The notes below the pieces were generated by a model, which was not told the DNA's origin, ran no database searches, and worked only from the letters and a program-made list of their open reading frames with translations. This document shows, in pieces, positions 39,365-47,703 of a stretch of DNA of 64,000 bases. Origin of the DNA: JAXLYE01 sp046351595 (GTDB lineage: Bacteria; Myxococcota_A; Polyangia; Palsa-1104; JAEUJZ01); the NCBI GenBank assembly GCA_046351595.1, contig JAXLYE010000007.1:558001-622000 (forward strand), given 5' to 3'. The first letter of the stretch is position 1. Each line of letters opens with the position of its first letter. The position numbers were made by a program, and so were the translations under genes.

Positions 39365-41278
39365 TCAGCCGATGCGCGGCACGCACATGTTGTTCACGCA
39401 CATGAACTCGCCCGGGCAGTCCGTGTTCGTCGTGCACACCACGTCCGTCGTCCAGATCGCCGAGTGGTTGCCGGTGCTCGGCTCCTGGAACGGCAGCCAC
39501 ACCGGCTGGTAGCTGGGATCCATGCCGGCCTTGGCCTTCTCCAGGTCGAGCCCGAACATGTAGAGCTGCGGCTGCCGCCCGGTCTGGAACCCCCAGCCGT
39601 ACGTCGCCGAGTACACGACGAAGACGATGCGGTTGTTCTGCAAGAACGGCGCGAACTTGGGCCAGTTGTTGCTGCGGTGCTTCTCGTGCGTGCCGGCGAC
39701 CAGATCGAGCGGCGCGGCGTTGGCGACGGGCTGGCCGCTGTCGTCGATGGCGCGCACCAGGCGCAGCCGCGTCTCGACGGCGTTGTACTGCTGGCAGGTG
39801 CCCGGGCACTGGTGCGAGTTGAACACCAGCCAGCGGCTGTCCGGCGACCAGCTGGGCCAGTAGTGGACCTCGCGGCCGGCCTGCCCGGCGACGACGGTCA
39901 CCGGCGCGCCGAGCGCCCCGCCGTTGTACGGCAGCACCACGATGTCGCCGCTGTTCGACAGCTCGAAGTCGTACGGCGACTCCTGCAGCCAGCGCACGAA
40001 CGCGATGTACTTGCCGTCGGGCGACCACTCCGGCATCGAGGCCTTGCCGAGGCCGCCGATGTCGGTGTTCTTGATGTCCTGCAGCACGGCGCCGTTTCTG
40101 GGATCGCGGATCTTGAGCGAGCCCTCCCAGTTGGTCAGCAGCTTGTCGCCGCTCGGGTTGAACCACGAGAACGTCCAGCGGATGCCCGGGGTCAGGCGGA
40201 AGTTGTACATGCGGCCGTTGGCGCCGTCGACGACGCTGGAGCCGACCATGGTGTCGCCGGACCCGAACTCCACCGCGACCTGCTTGCCGTCGCGCGACAC
40301 GGCGTGGCAGCCGGCGCAGTTGGAGTCGTTGCCGTTGATGATGAAGTCCACGGGCTTGCTGGCGCCGAGCGGCACGCGCTTGATGCCGCGGATCGTCGGC
40401 GAGAAGTAGTACAGGCCGCCGCGGATGTCCTCGGGCGCGAACGTCAGCGCGATCGGGCTCGAGGTGCCGACCTGGCCGCCCTTGCTGCCCGAGCCCGCGA
40501 CGGTCAGCGTCACGTCCTGGCCGAGCGAGTTGTGGCTGAGCAGGCTCCACAGCTTGTCGTCGATGGCGAAGTTGCAGCGGCCGCCGGGGCAGGTGTTGCC
40601 TCCGACGTAGAAGCTGCGCTCGTAGCTCGGCCCCGAGGCGGTGATGCGGAAGACGGTCTGGCCCGTGCCCGCGGTCCACTGGATGCGCAGCTGCAGGACG
40701 TTGGGCGCCATCATGGTGCCGCTCCACGGGTATCCGACGCTGGGCGGCGGCCCGCCGCCGGGGCCCGAGAAGTAGTCCTTGGCATCGGTCGGCGCCGACG
40801 GATCGAGGACGTCCTCGGCGATGACGCGCAGGGTCAGCATCGCGGTGCCGGTGACGCCCTTGTAGCTGGCGTAGATGCGGAAGACGCCGCCGCGGCTGAC
40901 GTTGGCCGGGATGGTCAGCTTGCCGGCGCGGATGGTGCCGAGGCCGCCGTCCGACAGCTGCCACGTCGCCAGGCTGGTGACGTCGCCGTGCACCGACGAG
41001 GTGGCGCGCAGCGACAGCGTCTGCTCGGTCACGCCCGCGGTCAGGCTGGTCATGCCCGGCGTCACCGTCAGCGTGCCCTGCGGCTTCTCGTCGCCGGGGT
41101 CGGGGGGGCCGTCGGGCCCCTCGCCCTCGACGCCGGCGCGCAGCGGCTGGCACCCGAGCGGGCCGAGGGCCCCAGCGATCACAGCGACCGCGAGAGCGGC
41201 CAGACACAGCGCCCGAGCGGCGGCCAGGCCAAGCGTGCGCGCAGCGCACCGGGAGCGAGAGCAGAGCAGAAGCGACAT
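39365..41278 (-). CDS. Propeller lipoprotein with a single CxxCH haem motif
   Basis: Exported lipoprotein of 637 residues: signal peptide ending GALGPLGC, then an Ig-like region (TLTVTPGMTSLTAGVTEQTL) and a TolB/PD40-type beta-propeller (MPEWSPDGKYIAFVRW, YWPSWSPDSRWLVFNSH, NWPKFAPFLQNNRIVF). Just ahead of the propeller is NDSNCAGCHAVSRDGKQVAV, one c-type haem motif (CAGCH). The C-terminus is Cys-rich (CTTNTDCPGEFMC then CVPRIG), a form frequent in Myxococcota surface proteins. ATG 41278 follows AAGGAG. It may sense or carry electrons at the cell surface; no role can be assigned. Confidence 0.8.
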   Translation of the reverse strand: MSLLLCSRSRCAARTLGLAAARALCLAALAVAVIAGALGPLGCQPLRAGVEGEGPDGPPDPGDEKPQGTLTVTPGMTSLTAGVTEQTLSLRATSSVHGDVTSLATWQLSDGGLGTIRAGKLTIPANVSRGGVFRIYASYKGVTGTAMLTLRVIAEDVLDPSAPTDAKDYFSGPGGGPPPSVGYPWSGTMMAPNVLQLRIQWTAGTGQTVFRITASGPSYERSFYVGGNTCPGGRCNFAIDDKLWSLLSHNSLGQDVTLTVAGSGSKGGQVGTSSPIALTFAPEDIRGGLYYFSPTIRGIKRVPLGASKPVDFIINGNDSNCAGCHAVSRDGKQVAVEFGSGDTMVGSSVVDGANGRMYNFRLTPGIRWTFSWFNPSGDKLLTNWEGSLKIRDPRNGAVLQDIKNTDIGGLGKASMPEWSPDGKYIAFVRWLQESPYDFELSNSGDIVVLPYNGGALGAPVTVVAGQAGREVHYWPSWSPDSRWLVFNSHQCPGTCQQYNAVETRLRLVRAIDDSGQPVANAAPLDLVAGTHEKHRSNNWPKFAPFLQNNRIVFVVYSATYGWGFQTGRQPQLYMFGLDLEKAKAGMDPSYQPVWLPFQEPSTGNHSAIWTTDVVCTTNTDCPGEFMCVNNMCVPRIG

Positions 41279-41398
41279 GGGCGACTCCTTGCTGGGCGCG
41301 AGAGTACCGCCAGCCGCTCACAGCAGCCAAACAAAGCCTCGTCCGGCTTGAAGATTCCGGAATCGCCCGGTCGGGACGCGGCGCGGTCGGCGGAGAGC

Positions 41399-41710
41399 CT
41401 AGCCCCGCTTCAGCTCGACGAGCGTCGCGCCCCAGCTGCCGGCGTCGGCGTCGGCGAGGCGGAAGCGCACGACGCGCGGGTCGCGCTCGAGCAGCGCGTG
41501 CACCGAGCGCCGCAGCGCGCCCGTGCCCTTGCCGTGGATGATGCGCAGCTCGAAGATCCCGCGCTCCAGGCACTCGCCCAGGTAGTCGGGGATCAGCGTG
41601 CGCAGCTCGCGGGGCGAGAACGTATGCAGGTCGAGCGTGCCATCGATCGGCAGCTCCAGCGCCGCGTCCTCGTCGAGCTCCTCGTCCTCTCCCGGGTGCG
41701 GCGGGGCCAT
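41399..41710 (-). CDS. Smr-domain protein
   Basis: A 103-residue stand-alone Smr (MutS2 C-terminal-type) domain: GTLDLHTFSPRELRTLIPDY, then ELRIIHGKGTGALRRSVHAL with the HGKGTG motif, and GATLVEL at the end. Smr domains cut branched DNA or, more often now, RNA in collided ribosomes. The N-terminus is acidic (GEDEELDEDAALEL). It begins four bases after the stop of the ChaN-like gene, so both are one transcript, without an obvious shared task. Confidence 0.88.
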   Translation of the reverse strand: MAPPHPGEDEELDEDAALELPIDGTLDLHTFSPRELRTLIPDYLGECLERGIFELRIIHGKGTGALRRSVHALLERDPRVVRFRLADADAGSWGATLVELKRG

Positions 41711-41714
41711 GCGC

Positions 41715-42767
41715 TCAGCCCTCGGGCGGGACGCGGTAGCCGACGTCGACGGACTCGGCGCCGGTCGGCGGGGCCGCGTCGCCCTCGATCGGGCCCAGGG
41801 TCAGGCTGGCGGTGACGCCGCGGCGGGCCGCGCGCTCGGGCACCGCGTGGCGCCCGACGTGGCCGGTGCCGGCGAGCACGACCAGCCGCTGCGGCGCGCC
41901 GGCCGCGCCCTGCAGCACCGTCACCACGGCCTGCGCCATGGCCTCGTCCCAGACCAGCTGCGCGGTGTAGAAGCGCTGGAACGACGCCTCGCGCTCGGCG
42001 TCCGCCACGGGTGCCGCGGCCCCGTGCGCCGAGCCTCCTGCCGCGCCGCCGTGCTGCGCCGCGTGCGCGCTCCAGATCGCGCGCAGCATCGCCTGGTGCG
42101 CCGTCGGCGCCGGCCACGGGTAGCCGGCCGGCAGCGCCTCGCGCTCGGCCGCGGACAGGCCGGTAACGCCCTTCTGCCGGACCGCGCGCGACAGGTTTCG
42201 CGGCGCGTTCAGCGCGAACAGGCGCACGCCGTGGGCGCGGCAGAACTCGAAGATCGGCCGGTACAGCGCGAAGTCGAAGCCCCAGGTCTTCGGCCACTCG
42301 ACCGCCCGCAGGAAGCCGTCCTCGTCGACGCTGCCGACCACATAGGCGTCGAGCTGCGGCTGCAGCGCCTGCGGCAGCATCTCCAGCCCGACGCCGAGCG
42401 ACGGGTCGACCGAGTAGGCCAGCGCCACCACCGCGAGCTGCGCTCGGTGCGAGGCCACGCTGTCGTGGCGCTCGCCGACGTAGATGGCGCGCGCCGACCG
42501 GATGCGGGCCCGCAGCGCCTCCTCGCCGAGCGCCGCGCCCGTCGCCCCGTCGCGCAGCTGCAGCGCCGTGCCGTCGTCGCGCGGGCTCGAGATCGGCGGG
42601 TGGCCGGGCGGCAGCGGCTGCGTCGCGGTCGGGCGCGGCGGCGCCGGGGCCTCCGACGGCCGCACCGTCCCCGACGAGGCGCAGCCCAGCCACAGCACGA
42701 GGGGCAGCCCGGCCAGGGCCTGACACCGCACGCGCCGCGCAATCTCGCGGACAGAGGTCGAGCGCAT
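41715..42767 (-). CDS. ChaN-like (DUF399) haem-binding-family lipoprotein
   Basis: A 350-residue outer-envelope lipoprotein: signal peptide ending LVLWLGC, linker rich in Pro, then the ChaN domain with ARAIYVGERHDSVASHRAQL, VGLEMLPQALQPQLDAYVVG, WPKTWGFDFALYRPIFEFCR, LFALNAPRNLSRAVRQKGVT, FYTAQLVWDEAMAQAVV and VVLAGTGHVG. Characterised ChaN proteins bind haem as stacked pairs and may take part in iron uptake. ATG 42767 is used; longer frames lack a start signal. Spacing to Smr (four bases) shows co-transcription. Divergent from the pteridine-reductase-like gene. Confidence 0.85.
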   Translation of the reverse strand: MRSTSVREIARRVRCQALAGLPLVLWLGCASSGTVRPSEAPAPPRPTATQPLPPGHPPISSPRDDGTALQLRDGATGAALGEEALRARIRSARAIYVGERHDSVASHRAQLAVVALAYSVDPSLGVGLEMLPQALQPQLDAYVVGSVDEDGFLRAVEWPKTWGFDFALYRPIFEFCRAHGVRLFALNAPRNLSRAVRQKGVTGLSAAEREALPAGYPWPAPTAHQAMLRAIWSAHAAQHGGAAGGSAHGAAAPVADAEREASFQRFYTAQLVWDEAMAQAVVTVLQGAAGAPQRLVVLAGTGHVGRHAVPERAARRGVTASLTLGPIEGDAAPPTGAESVDVGYRVPPEG

Positions 42768-42826
42768 GGTCCGCAATTCTACTGCCAACCGTGCCGCCCC
42801 CGCGCGGACGCGGTGTAGCCTGGGGC

Positions 42827-43615
42827 ATGCCTTCGCACCGCGCTCCCCCGGCCGCCCCCGCGCCGGCCGCCCCGCCGACCGACGCCGACGCCGCGACCGG
42901 CCCGGGGCCGCTGTCGCTCGCCGGGCAGGTCGTGCTGGTAACCGGCGGCGGTCGCCGGGTCGGGCGCGCCATCTGCGAGGAGCTCGCGGCCGCCGGCGCC
43001 CGGATCGTCGTCCACTACCACCGATCCGCCGTCGAGGCCGAGGCGCTGGCGGCGCGGCTCGGCGGCGAGGCGCTCGGCGCCGACCTGCGCAGCGCCGCCG
43101 CCACCGAGGCCCTGTTCGCCGCCATCGCCACCGCGCACGGCCGCCTCGACGCCCTGGTCAACAGCGCCGCGATCTTCGGCCGCACCCCGTTCGCCACGCT
43201 CACCGACGCCGAGTGGGACGAGCACCTGGCCACCAACCTGACCGCGCCCATGCGCTGCACGCGCAGCGCCGTGCGCCTCGGCGCCCGCGCGATCGTCAAC
43301 CTCGTCGACATCGCGGCCTGGCAGCCGTGGATCGGGTACGGCGCCTACTCCGTCGCCAAGGCCGGCCTCTTGCAGCTCACGCGGGTGCTGGCGCGCGAGC
43401 TGGCGCCGACCGTGCGCGTCAACGCCGTGGCCCCGGGCGTCGTCGCCTTCGCCGAGGATCTCGACGAGGCGACCCGGCAGCGCGTGCTCGGTCGCGTGCC
43501 GCTCGGCCGCTCCGGCGAGCCCGCCGACGTGGCCCGCGCCGTGCGCTTCCTTCTGACCGAGCCGTTCCTGAGCGGCGTCTGCCTGCCCGTCGACGGGGCG
43601 CAGGGTCTGAGGTGA
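42827..43615 (+). CDS. SDR family, pteridine-reductase-like
   Basis: NADP(H)-dependent short-chain reductase of 262 residues. The glycine motif is TGGGRRVGRAI, in which the double Arg after GGG is characteristic of pteridine reductase and FolM-type enzymes. Then VNSAAIFGRTPFATL, IVNLVDIAAWQPWIGYGAYS and VAKAGLLQL: the active-site Asp-Tyr-Lys arrangement (Asp in place of Ser, as in FolM/PTR1) fits, followed by NAVAPGVVAF and SGVCLPVDGAQGL. It should reduce dihydromonapterin, dihydrofolate or a related pterin. The first ~25 residues are Pro/Ala-rich and dispensable. It lies two bases ahead of the glycosyltransferase gene, an apparent operon. Confidence 0.82.
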   Translation: MPSHRAPPAAPAPAAPPTDADAATGPGPLSLAGQVVLVTGGGRRVGRAICEELAAAGARIVVHYHRSAVEAEALAARLGGEALGADLRSAAATEALFAAIATAHGRLDALVNSAAIFGRTPFATLTDAEWDEHLATNLTAPMRCTRSAVRLGARAIVNLVDIAAWQPWIGYGAYSVAKAGLLQLTRVLARELAPTVRVNAVAPGVVAFAEDLDEATRQRVLGRVPLGRSGEPADVARAVRFLLTEPFLSGVCLPVDGAQGLR

Positions 43616-43617
43616 TC

Positions 43618-44856
43618 ATGGCGGCGCGCCTGGCGATCGTCTGCACCCACCCGATCCAGTACCTGGCGCCGTGGTACCGCCACCTCGCGCAGCAGCCCGG
43701 CCTCGAGGTGACCGTGCTGTACGGCTCGGCGCACGGCCTGGTCGAGGGCGGCTACGAGCCCGAGTTCGGCCGCGCCGTGCGCTGGGACGTCGACCTCGCC
43801 TCGGGCTACCGCTGGGAGCTCTTGCGCAGCCACGCGCTGCGCCCCGACGTGACGACCTTCTTCGGCAACCTCAGCCTGGACGTGTTCCCGGCGCTGCGGC
43901 GCGAGCGCTTCGACGCGGTGCTGATCCAGGGCTGGAACTGCGCGCTGTACCCGCTGGCGCTTATGGCGGCGCGGCGGGCCGGGCTGCCGGTGCTCCTGCG
44001 CGGCGACTCGGTGCGGCTGCCCGATGCGGTGGAGCCGCCTGTCCAATCCAGCGTACCTCGTCTGTTAAAACAGAAAGCGCTCGGCCGCTACCTCGCCGCG
44101 TGCGCCGCGGTGCTGGCGCTGTCGAGCGGCAACCGGCGGCGGCTGCGCGACCTCGGCGTGCCCGCGGAGAAGATCTTCTGGTCGCCGCTCGCCGTCGAGG
44201 GCGACCGCTTCGCGCTGCCCGCGGCGCAGCGCCAGGCGGCGCGCCGGGAGGTGCGGGCGCAGCTTGGCCTGCGCGACGAAGGGACGCCGCTGGTCTTGTT
44301 CTGCGCCAAGCTCGTGCCCAAGAAGGAGCCGGCGCTCCTCGTGCGCGCCTTCGCGGCGCTGCGGCAGTCCGGCGCGCCGGGCCACCTCGTGCTCGCGGGC
44401 GAGGGGCCGCTGCGCGGCGAGATCGAGGCGCTGGTCGCGGCGCTCCGCATCCCCGAGGTGACCCTGCGCGGCTTCGTCAACCAGGCCGAGCTGCCGTCGC
44501 TGTACGCGGCCGCGGACCTGCTGGTGCTGCCGTCCTCGCGCGAGGAAACCTTCGGCCTGGTGGTGGCCGAGGCGCTGCACGCCGGGCTGCCGGTGATCGC
44601 CTCGGACCACGTCGGCTGCGCCGAGGATCTGGTGCGGCCCGGCGAGACCGGCCTGATCTTCCGCAACCGGGACGAGGCCGATCTCACGCGCTGCTTGCAG
44701 GCGCTGTGCGCGGGTCCCGAGGCGGCGGCGCTGCGGGCGCGGCTGGGTGCGGGCGCGGTCGCGCGCATGGCCACCTGGACCTACGCCGAGTCGACGGCCG
44801 GGCTGCTGGCGGCGCTCGCGTTCGCGCTCAGCGGGCGGCGGCCAGGCGCACGGTGA
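43618..44856 (+). CDS. GT4-type glycosyltransferase
   Basis: Retaining glycosyltransferase, 412 residues, GT-B fold. N-terminal half begins LAIVCTHPIQYLAPWYRHLA, a pattern of the GT1/GT4 superfamily with HPIQY. The nucleotide-sugar half has FCAKLVPKKEPALLVRAFAA, LVLAGEGPLR, VTLRGFVNQAELPSLYAAAD and the EX7E-like SREETFGLVVAEALHAGLPV motif. ATG 43618 follows GAGG at 43609-43612. A short AT-rich patch at 44041-44075 (VQSSVPRLLKQKALG) differs in base use from the rest. Acceptor unknown; cell-envelope polysaccharide is likely. The 3' end overlaps convergent ftsQ by 29 bases. Confidence 0.88.
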   Translation: MAARLAIVCTHPIQYLAPWYRHLAQQPGLEVTVLYGSAHGLVEGGYEPEFGRAVRWDVDLASGYRWELLRSHALRPDVTTFFGNLSLDVFPALRRERFDAVLIQGWNCALYPLALMAARRAGLPVLLRGDSVRLPDAVEPPVQSSVPRLLKQKALGRYLAACAAVLALSSGNRRRLRDLGVPAEKIFWSPLAVEGDRFALPAAQRQAARREVRAQLGLRDEGTPLVLFCAKLVPKKEPALLVRAFAALRQSGAPGHLVLAGEGPLRGEIEALVAALRIPEVTLRGFVNQAELPSLYAAADLLVLPSSREETFGLVVAEALHAGLPVIASDHVGCAEDLVRPGETGLIFRNRDEADLTRCLQALCAGPEAAALRARLGAGAVARMATWTYAESTAGLLAALAFALSGRRPGAR

Positions 44857-45802
44857 CGTGGTCGGGGTGGGCGCGGTTGTCCAGGAACAGCACCGACGGG
44901 TGCTCGCCGCTCTTGCGCAGCGCCTGCCAGACGACGTCGAAGCGCCCGAGCCGCGCGTCGATCTCGGCGTCGCTGCCGCGGCCGACGCGCAGCGCCACGC
45001 CCTGATCCGTGTACAGCGTCACGCCGGCGAAGCGGTCGACGTGCGCCTCGCCGAGCGGCGGCCGATCCGGGTTCATGCGGTAGCGCTCCATGACCGTCAG
45101 CGCGGCCCGCACCTGCTTGCGCGCCCACACGGGCTCCATCAGGTAGGCGGTGCGGCCGACGCCGGTGACGATGGGCAGGCCCGCGTACTCGGCGGTGCCC
45201 GCGCGCTTGAACACGGCGCCCTCGGCGTCGCACAGGTACAGCGCGTCCAGGGCCAGCACCGCCGCGGGCTCGTGCTCGGTCACGTCGATGGCCAGCACCG
45301 CCGGCAGCTCGCGCCGCACCCGCACCGCCGAGAGCCACGGCTCGGCCTGCAGGCTCTTTTGCACCTGCGCGAGGTCGATGGAGAACAGGTTCTGTCCGAG
45401 CGGCACCGCGGCCCGCTTGCGCAGCGCCGACTCGGCGACGTGGCGCGTGGGCGAGATGCGGACCGCGCGCAGCGCGAAGTGCGGGCTGTGCAGGAGGAAG
45501 TAGCGGCCGCCGTAGATCATCGCCGCAATCGCCGCGGCCGTAGCCAGCGCCGCGACGAGGCGACCGAGCACGGACAGGGCGGCGCGAAAGAAGCCGGGGC
45601 CGCGGCTCGGCGCGGTGCTGCCCTCGATGGTGATGCGGCGCGCGCGCTGCGATCGGTCGGCCGCGGCGCCGCTTGGGCCCCGCCCGCCGTCGCGCGCGGT
45701 GCGGCGGTTGCCGCTGCGCCAGAACAAGAGCCGGCGCAGCAACGACGCACGCCGCCCGACGGAGCGGCGGGAGGCACCGGTGCGGCGTCGGGAAGGCGGC
45801 AT
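44828..45802 (-). CDS. ftsQ: Cell-division protein FtsQ
   Basis: Divisome membrane protein that links FtsB/FtsL to other components; 324 residues. Basic cytoplasmic N-terminus (~75 residues, SRRRTGASRRSVGRRASLLR), one transmembrane helix (~76-100: ALATAAAIAAMIYGGRYFLL), a POTRA domain (FALRAVRISPTRHVAESALR, GQNLFSIDLAQVQKSLQAEP, WLSAVRVRRELPAVLAIDV) and the FtsQ-type beta domain (LPIVTGVG, FAGVTLYTDQGVALRVG). The gene is normally in the dcw cluster; here it is flanked by a glycosyltransferase and a lipoprotein gene. Overlaps the convergent glycosyltransferase by 29 bases. Confidence 0.88.
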   Translation of the reverse strand: MPPSRRRTGASRRSVGRRASLLRRLLFWRSGNRRTARDGGRGPSGAAADRSQRARRITIEGSTAPSRGPGFFRAALSVLGRLVAALATAAAIAAMIYGGRYFLLHSPHFALRAVRISPTRHVAESALRKRAAVPLGQNLFSIDLAQVQKSLQAEPWLSAVRVRRELPAVLAIDVTEHEPAAVLALDALYLCDAEGAVFKRAGTAEYAGLPIVTGVGRTAYLMEPVWARKQVRAALTVMERYRMNPDRPPLGEAHVDRFAGVTLYTDQGVALRVGRGSDAEIDARLGRFDVVWQALRKSGEHPSVLFLDNRAHPDHVTVRLAAAR

Positions 45803-45959
45803 GGCGCGAGTCTAGGGGCCGCCCGCGTCGCTGTCCAAAAATGCGCCGGGCCGCGACCCGCCGTGACGGCCGGCACGAGGGCCGCCCGCGGCTCCTGTGC
45901 CGGGAGTCAGACCGGCCGCGGGCTTGACAGCAACGGGCGGACCGGGCTTGCTTGCGTGC

Positions 45960-46571
45960 ATGCGCAACACGACCCGTTCGCTCCTTGGCCTGCTCGCGCT
46001 CTGCTCGGGCGCCCTTCTTCCTGTCGGCTGCAACCGCGCCGGTGAGGCGCCGGCTCCAGCGGCTGCGGCCGTGAAGCCTGAGGCGGCTGCGGCCGCGAAG
46101 CCTGAGGCGGCTGCGGCCGCGAAGCCTGAGGCGGCTGCGGCCCCGACGGCGGCTGCGGCCCCGGCGGCCACCGCCCCCGGAAAGTTCGGCGCGGCGCTGT
46201 CGGCGGCCCCGGCGCTGCCGTGCCAGACCGTGCTCGCCGATGCCGGCAAGTACGACGACAAGGACGTCAAGCTCACCGGCCGCGTCAGCGGCGTCTGCGC
46301 CAAGAAGGGCTGCTGGATGTCGCTGACCACCAACGAGCCCGGCGCCCCGTCGGTGCGCGTCACCTTCAAGGACTACGGCTTCTTCGTCCCCACCGACAGC
46401 ATGGGCAAGACCGCGGTGGTCGAGGGCCGCTTCAAGGTCAAGACCCTGTCCGTCGCCGAGGCGCAGCACTACGCCGACGACGCGACCAAGGCCGGCCAGC
46501 CGGCGCCCAGGAAGGTCACCGAGCCGCAGCGCGAGTACTCGATCGTCGCCACCGGCGTCGAGATGCTGTAG
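45960..46571 (+). CDS. DUF4920 lipoprotein with Ala/Pro repeat
   Basis: A 203-residue lipoprotein. The signal peptide ends GALLPVGC; then three copies of an eight-residue unit (KPEAAAAA), encoded by a 24-bp tandem repeat at ~46071-46141, form a spacer. Residues ~90-200 are a DUF4920 domain: DDKDVKLTGRVSGVCAKKGC, WMSLTT, VRVTFKDYGFFVPTDSMGKT and AVVEGRFKV. The two Cys (VCAKKGCW) are conserved in the family and may bind a metal. Function unknown. ATG 45960 has no strong ribosome-binding site. It is 40 bp before the Hsp70-like gene. Confidence 0.8.
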   Translation: MRNTTRSLLGLLALCSGALLPVGCNRAGEAPAPAAAAVKPEAAAAAKPEAAAAAKPEAAAAPTAAAAPAATAPGKFGAALSAAPALPCQTVLADAGKYDDKDVKLTGRVSGVCAKKGCWMSLTTNEPGAPSVRVTFKDYGFFVPTDSMGKTAVVEGRFKVKTLSVAEAQHYADDATKAGQPAPRKVTEPQREYSIVATGVEML

Positions 46572-46611
46572 CCCCGCGGGCCCGAGGACACCGACGGAAG
46601 ACAAGCGGGCC

Positions 46612-47703
46612 ATGGCGATCAGCAGCATCGGTGTCGATCTCGGCCTGACGGTCGCGCGCGCCGCCTGGCTCGAGGGCGACCGGCCGGTGCTGCTCGAGAC
46701 GCTGCTCGGTCACCGCTCGCTGCCGGCGGTGGTCGGCATCGACAAGACCGGCGCGCTGCACGTCGGCGAGAGCGCGCGCAACCAGATGCTGCTGTGGCCC
46801 GAGCGCGCGCAGACGCGGCTGCGCCGGCTCTTGGGCACCAGCCAGCGCGTGCTGCTCGAGGACAAGAGCTTCTCGGCGTACGAGCTGTGCGCGGTGATCC
46901 TCAGCCAGCTCAAGGAGCTCACCGAGCAGCGCCTGGGCAACCCGGTGAGCGGGCTGGTGCTGGCGGTGCCGTGCAGCTTCACGTCGGCGCAGCGCCAGCA
47001 GGCGGCCGATGCCGCGGCGCTGGCCAGCTTCCGCACGGTGCGGACGGTGCTCGAGCCGGTCGCGGTGGCGACGGCGTACGGGCTCAAGGCCGCGGACGTA
47101 CCCGACGGGCGCGCGGTGCTGGTCTTCGACCTGGGCGGGCGCGGCGGCGAGGTGACGCTGCTCGGGCGCAGCGCCGCTGGCCCCGGGGAAGCCGGCGAGG
47201 CGTCCTGGCAGGTGCTGGCCACCGCCACCACCCCCGTCGGCGGCGAGCTGTTCGACGACCGCATCGCAGAGCACCTGTGCACGCTGTTCGAGCGCGACCA
47301 CGGCATCTCGCCGCGCGGCAGCCGGCGCACGCAGGCGCGGCTCAAGCTCGCCGCCGAGTGGGCCAAGTGCACGCTGTCGCGCGAGGAGGCCACGACGGTG
47401 CGGCTGCCGGGCCTGCTCACCATCGACCAGACGCCGCTCGACCTGACCGCGGATCTCACGCGCGAGCAGATCGAGCTCCTATGCGAGGACGACGTGCGGC
47501 GGGCGCTCGAGGCCGCGGAGCTGGCGCTGCGCGACGCGCGGCTCTCGCCGTCGCAGCTGCACGCGGTGCTCTTGTCAGGGGGCGGCGCCCAGCTGCCGCT
47601 CGTCGGGCGGCTGCTCGGCGAGGTGCTGGTCCAGCGGCCGCTCGCCGGGGTCGCTCCCGAGCAGGCCATCGCGCTCGGTGCCGCGATGCTCCTGCCGCGC
47701 TGA
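46612..47703 (+). CDS. Hsp70-family ATPase domain without substrate domain
   Basis: 363 residues, only the actin-like nucleotide-binding domain of the DnaK/HscA type: SSIGVDLGLTVARAAWLEG (phosphate 1), RSLPAVVGIDKTGALHVGES, RRLLGTSQRVLLEDKSFSAY, GLVLAVPCSFTSAQRQQAAD, LEPVAVATAYGL, AVLVFDLGGRGGEVTLLG (phosphate 2), VGGELFDDRIAEHL and VLLSGGGAQLPLVGRLLGEV (adenosine motif). There is no substrate-binding domain or C-terminal lid, so it cannot chaperone in the normal way. Its last 129 bases overlap the convergent glycosyltransferase gene. Confidence 0.85.
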   Translation: MAISSIGVDLGLTVARAAWLEGDRPVLLETLLGHRSLPAVVGIDKTGALHVGESARNQMLLWPERAQTRLRRLLGTSQRVLLEDKSFSAYELCAVILSQLKELTEQRLGNPVSGLVLAVPCSFTSAQRQQAADAAALASFRTVRTVLEPVAVATAYGLKAADVPDGRAVLVFDLGGRGGEVTLLGRSAAGPGEAGEASWQVLATATTPVGGELFDDRIAEHLCTLFERDHGISPRGSRRTQARLKLAAEWAKCTLSREEATTVRLPGLLTIDQTPLDLTADLTREQIELLCEDDVRRALEAAELALRDARLSPSQLHAVLLSGGGAQLPLVGRLLGEVLVQRPLAGVAPEQAIALGAAMLLPR

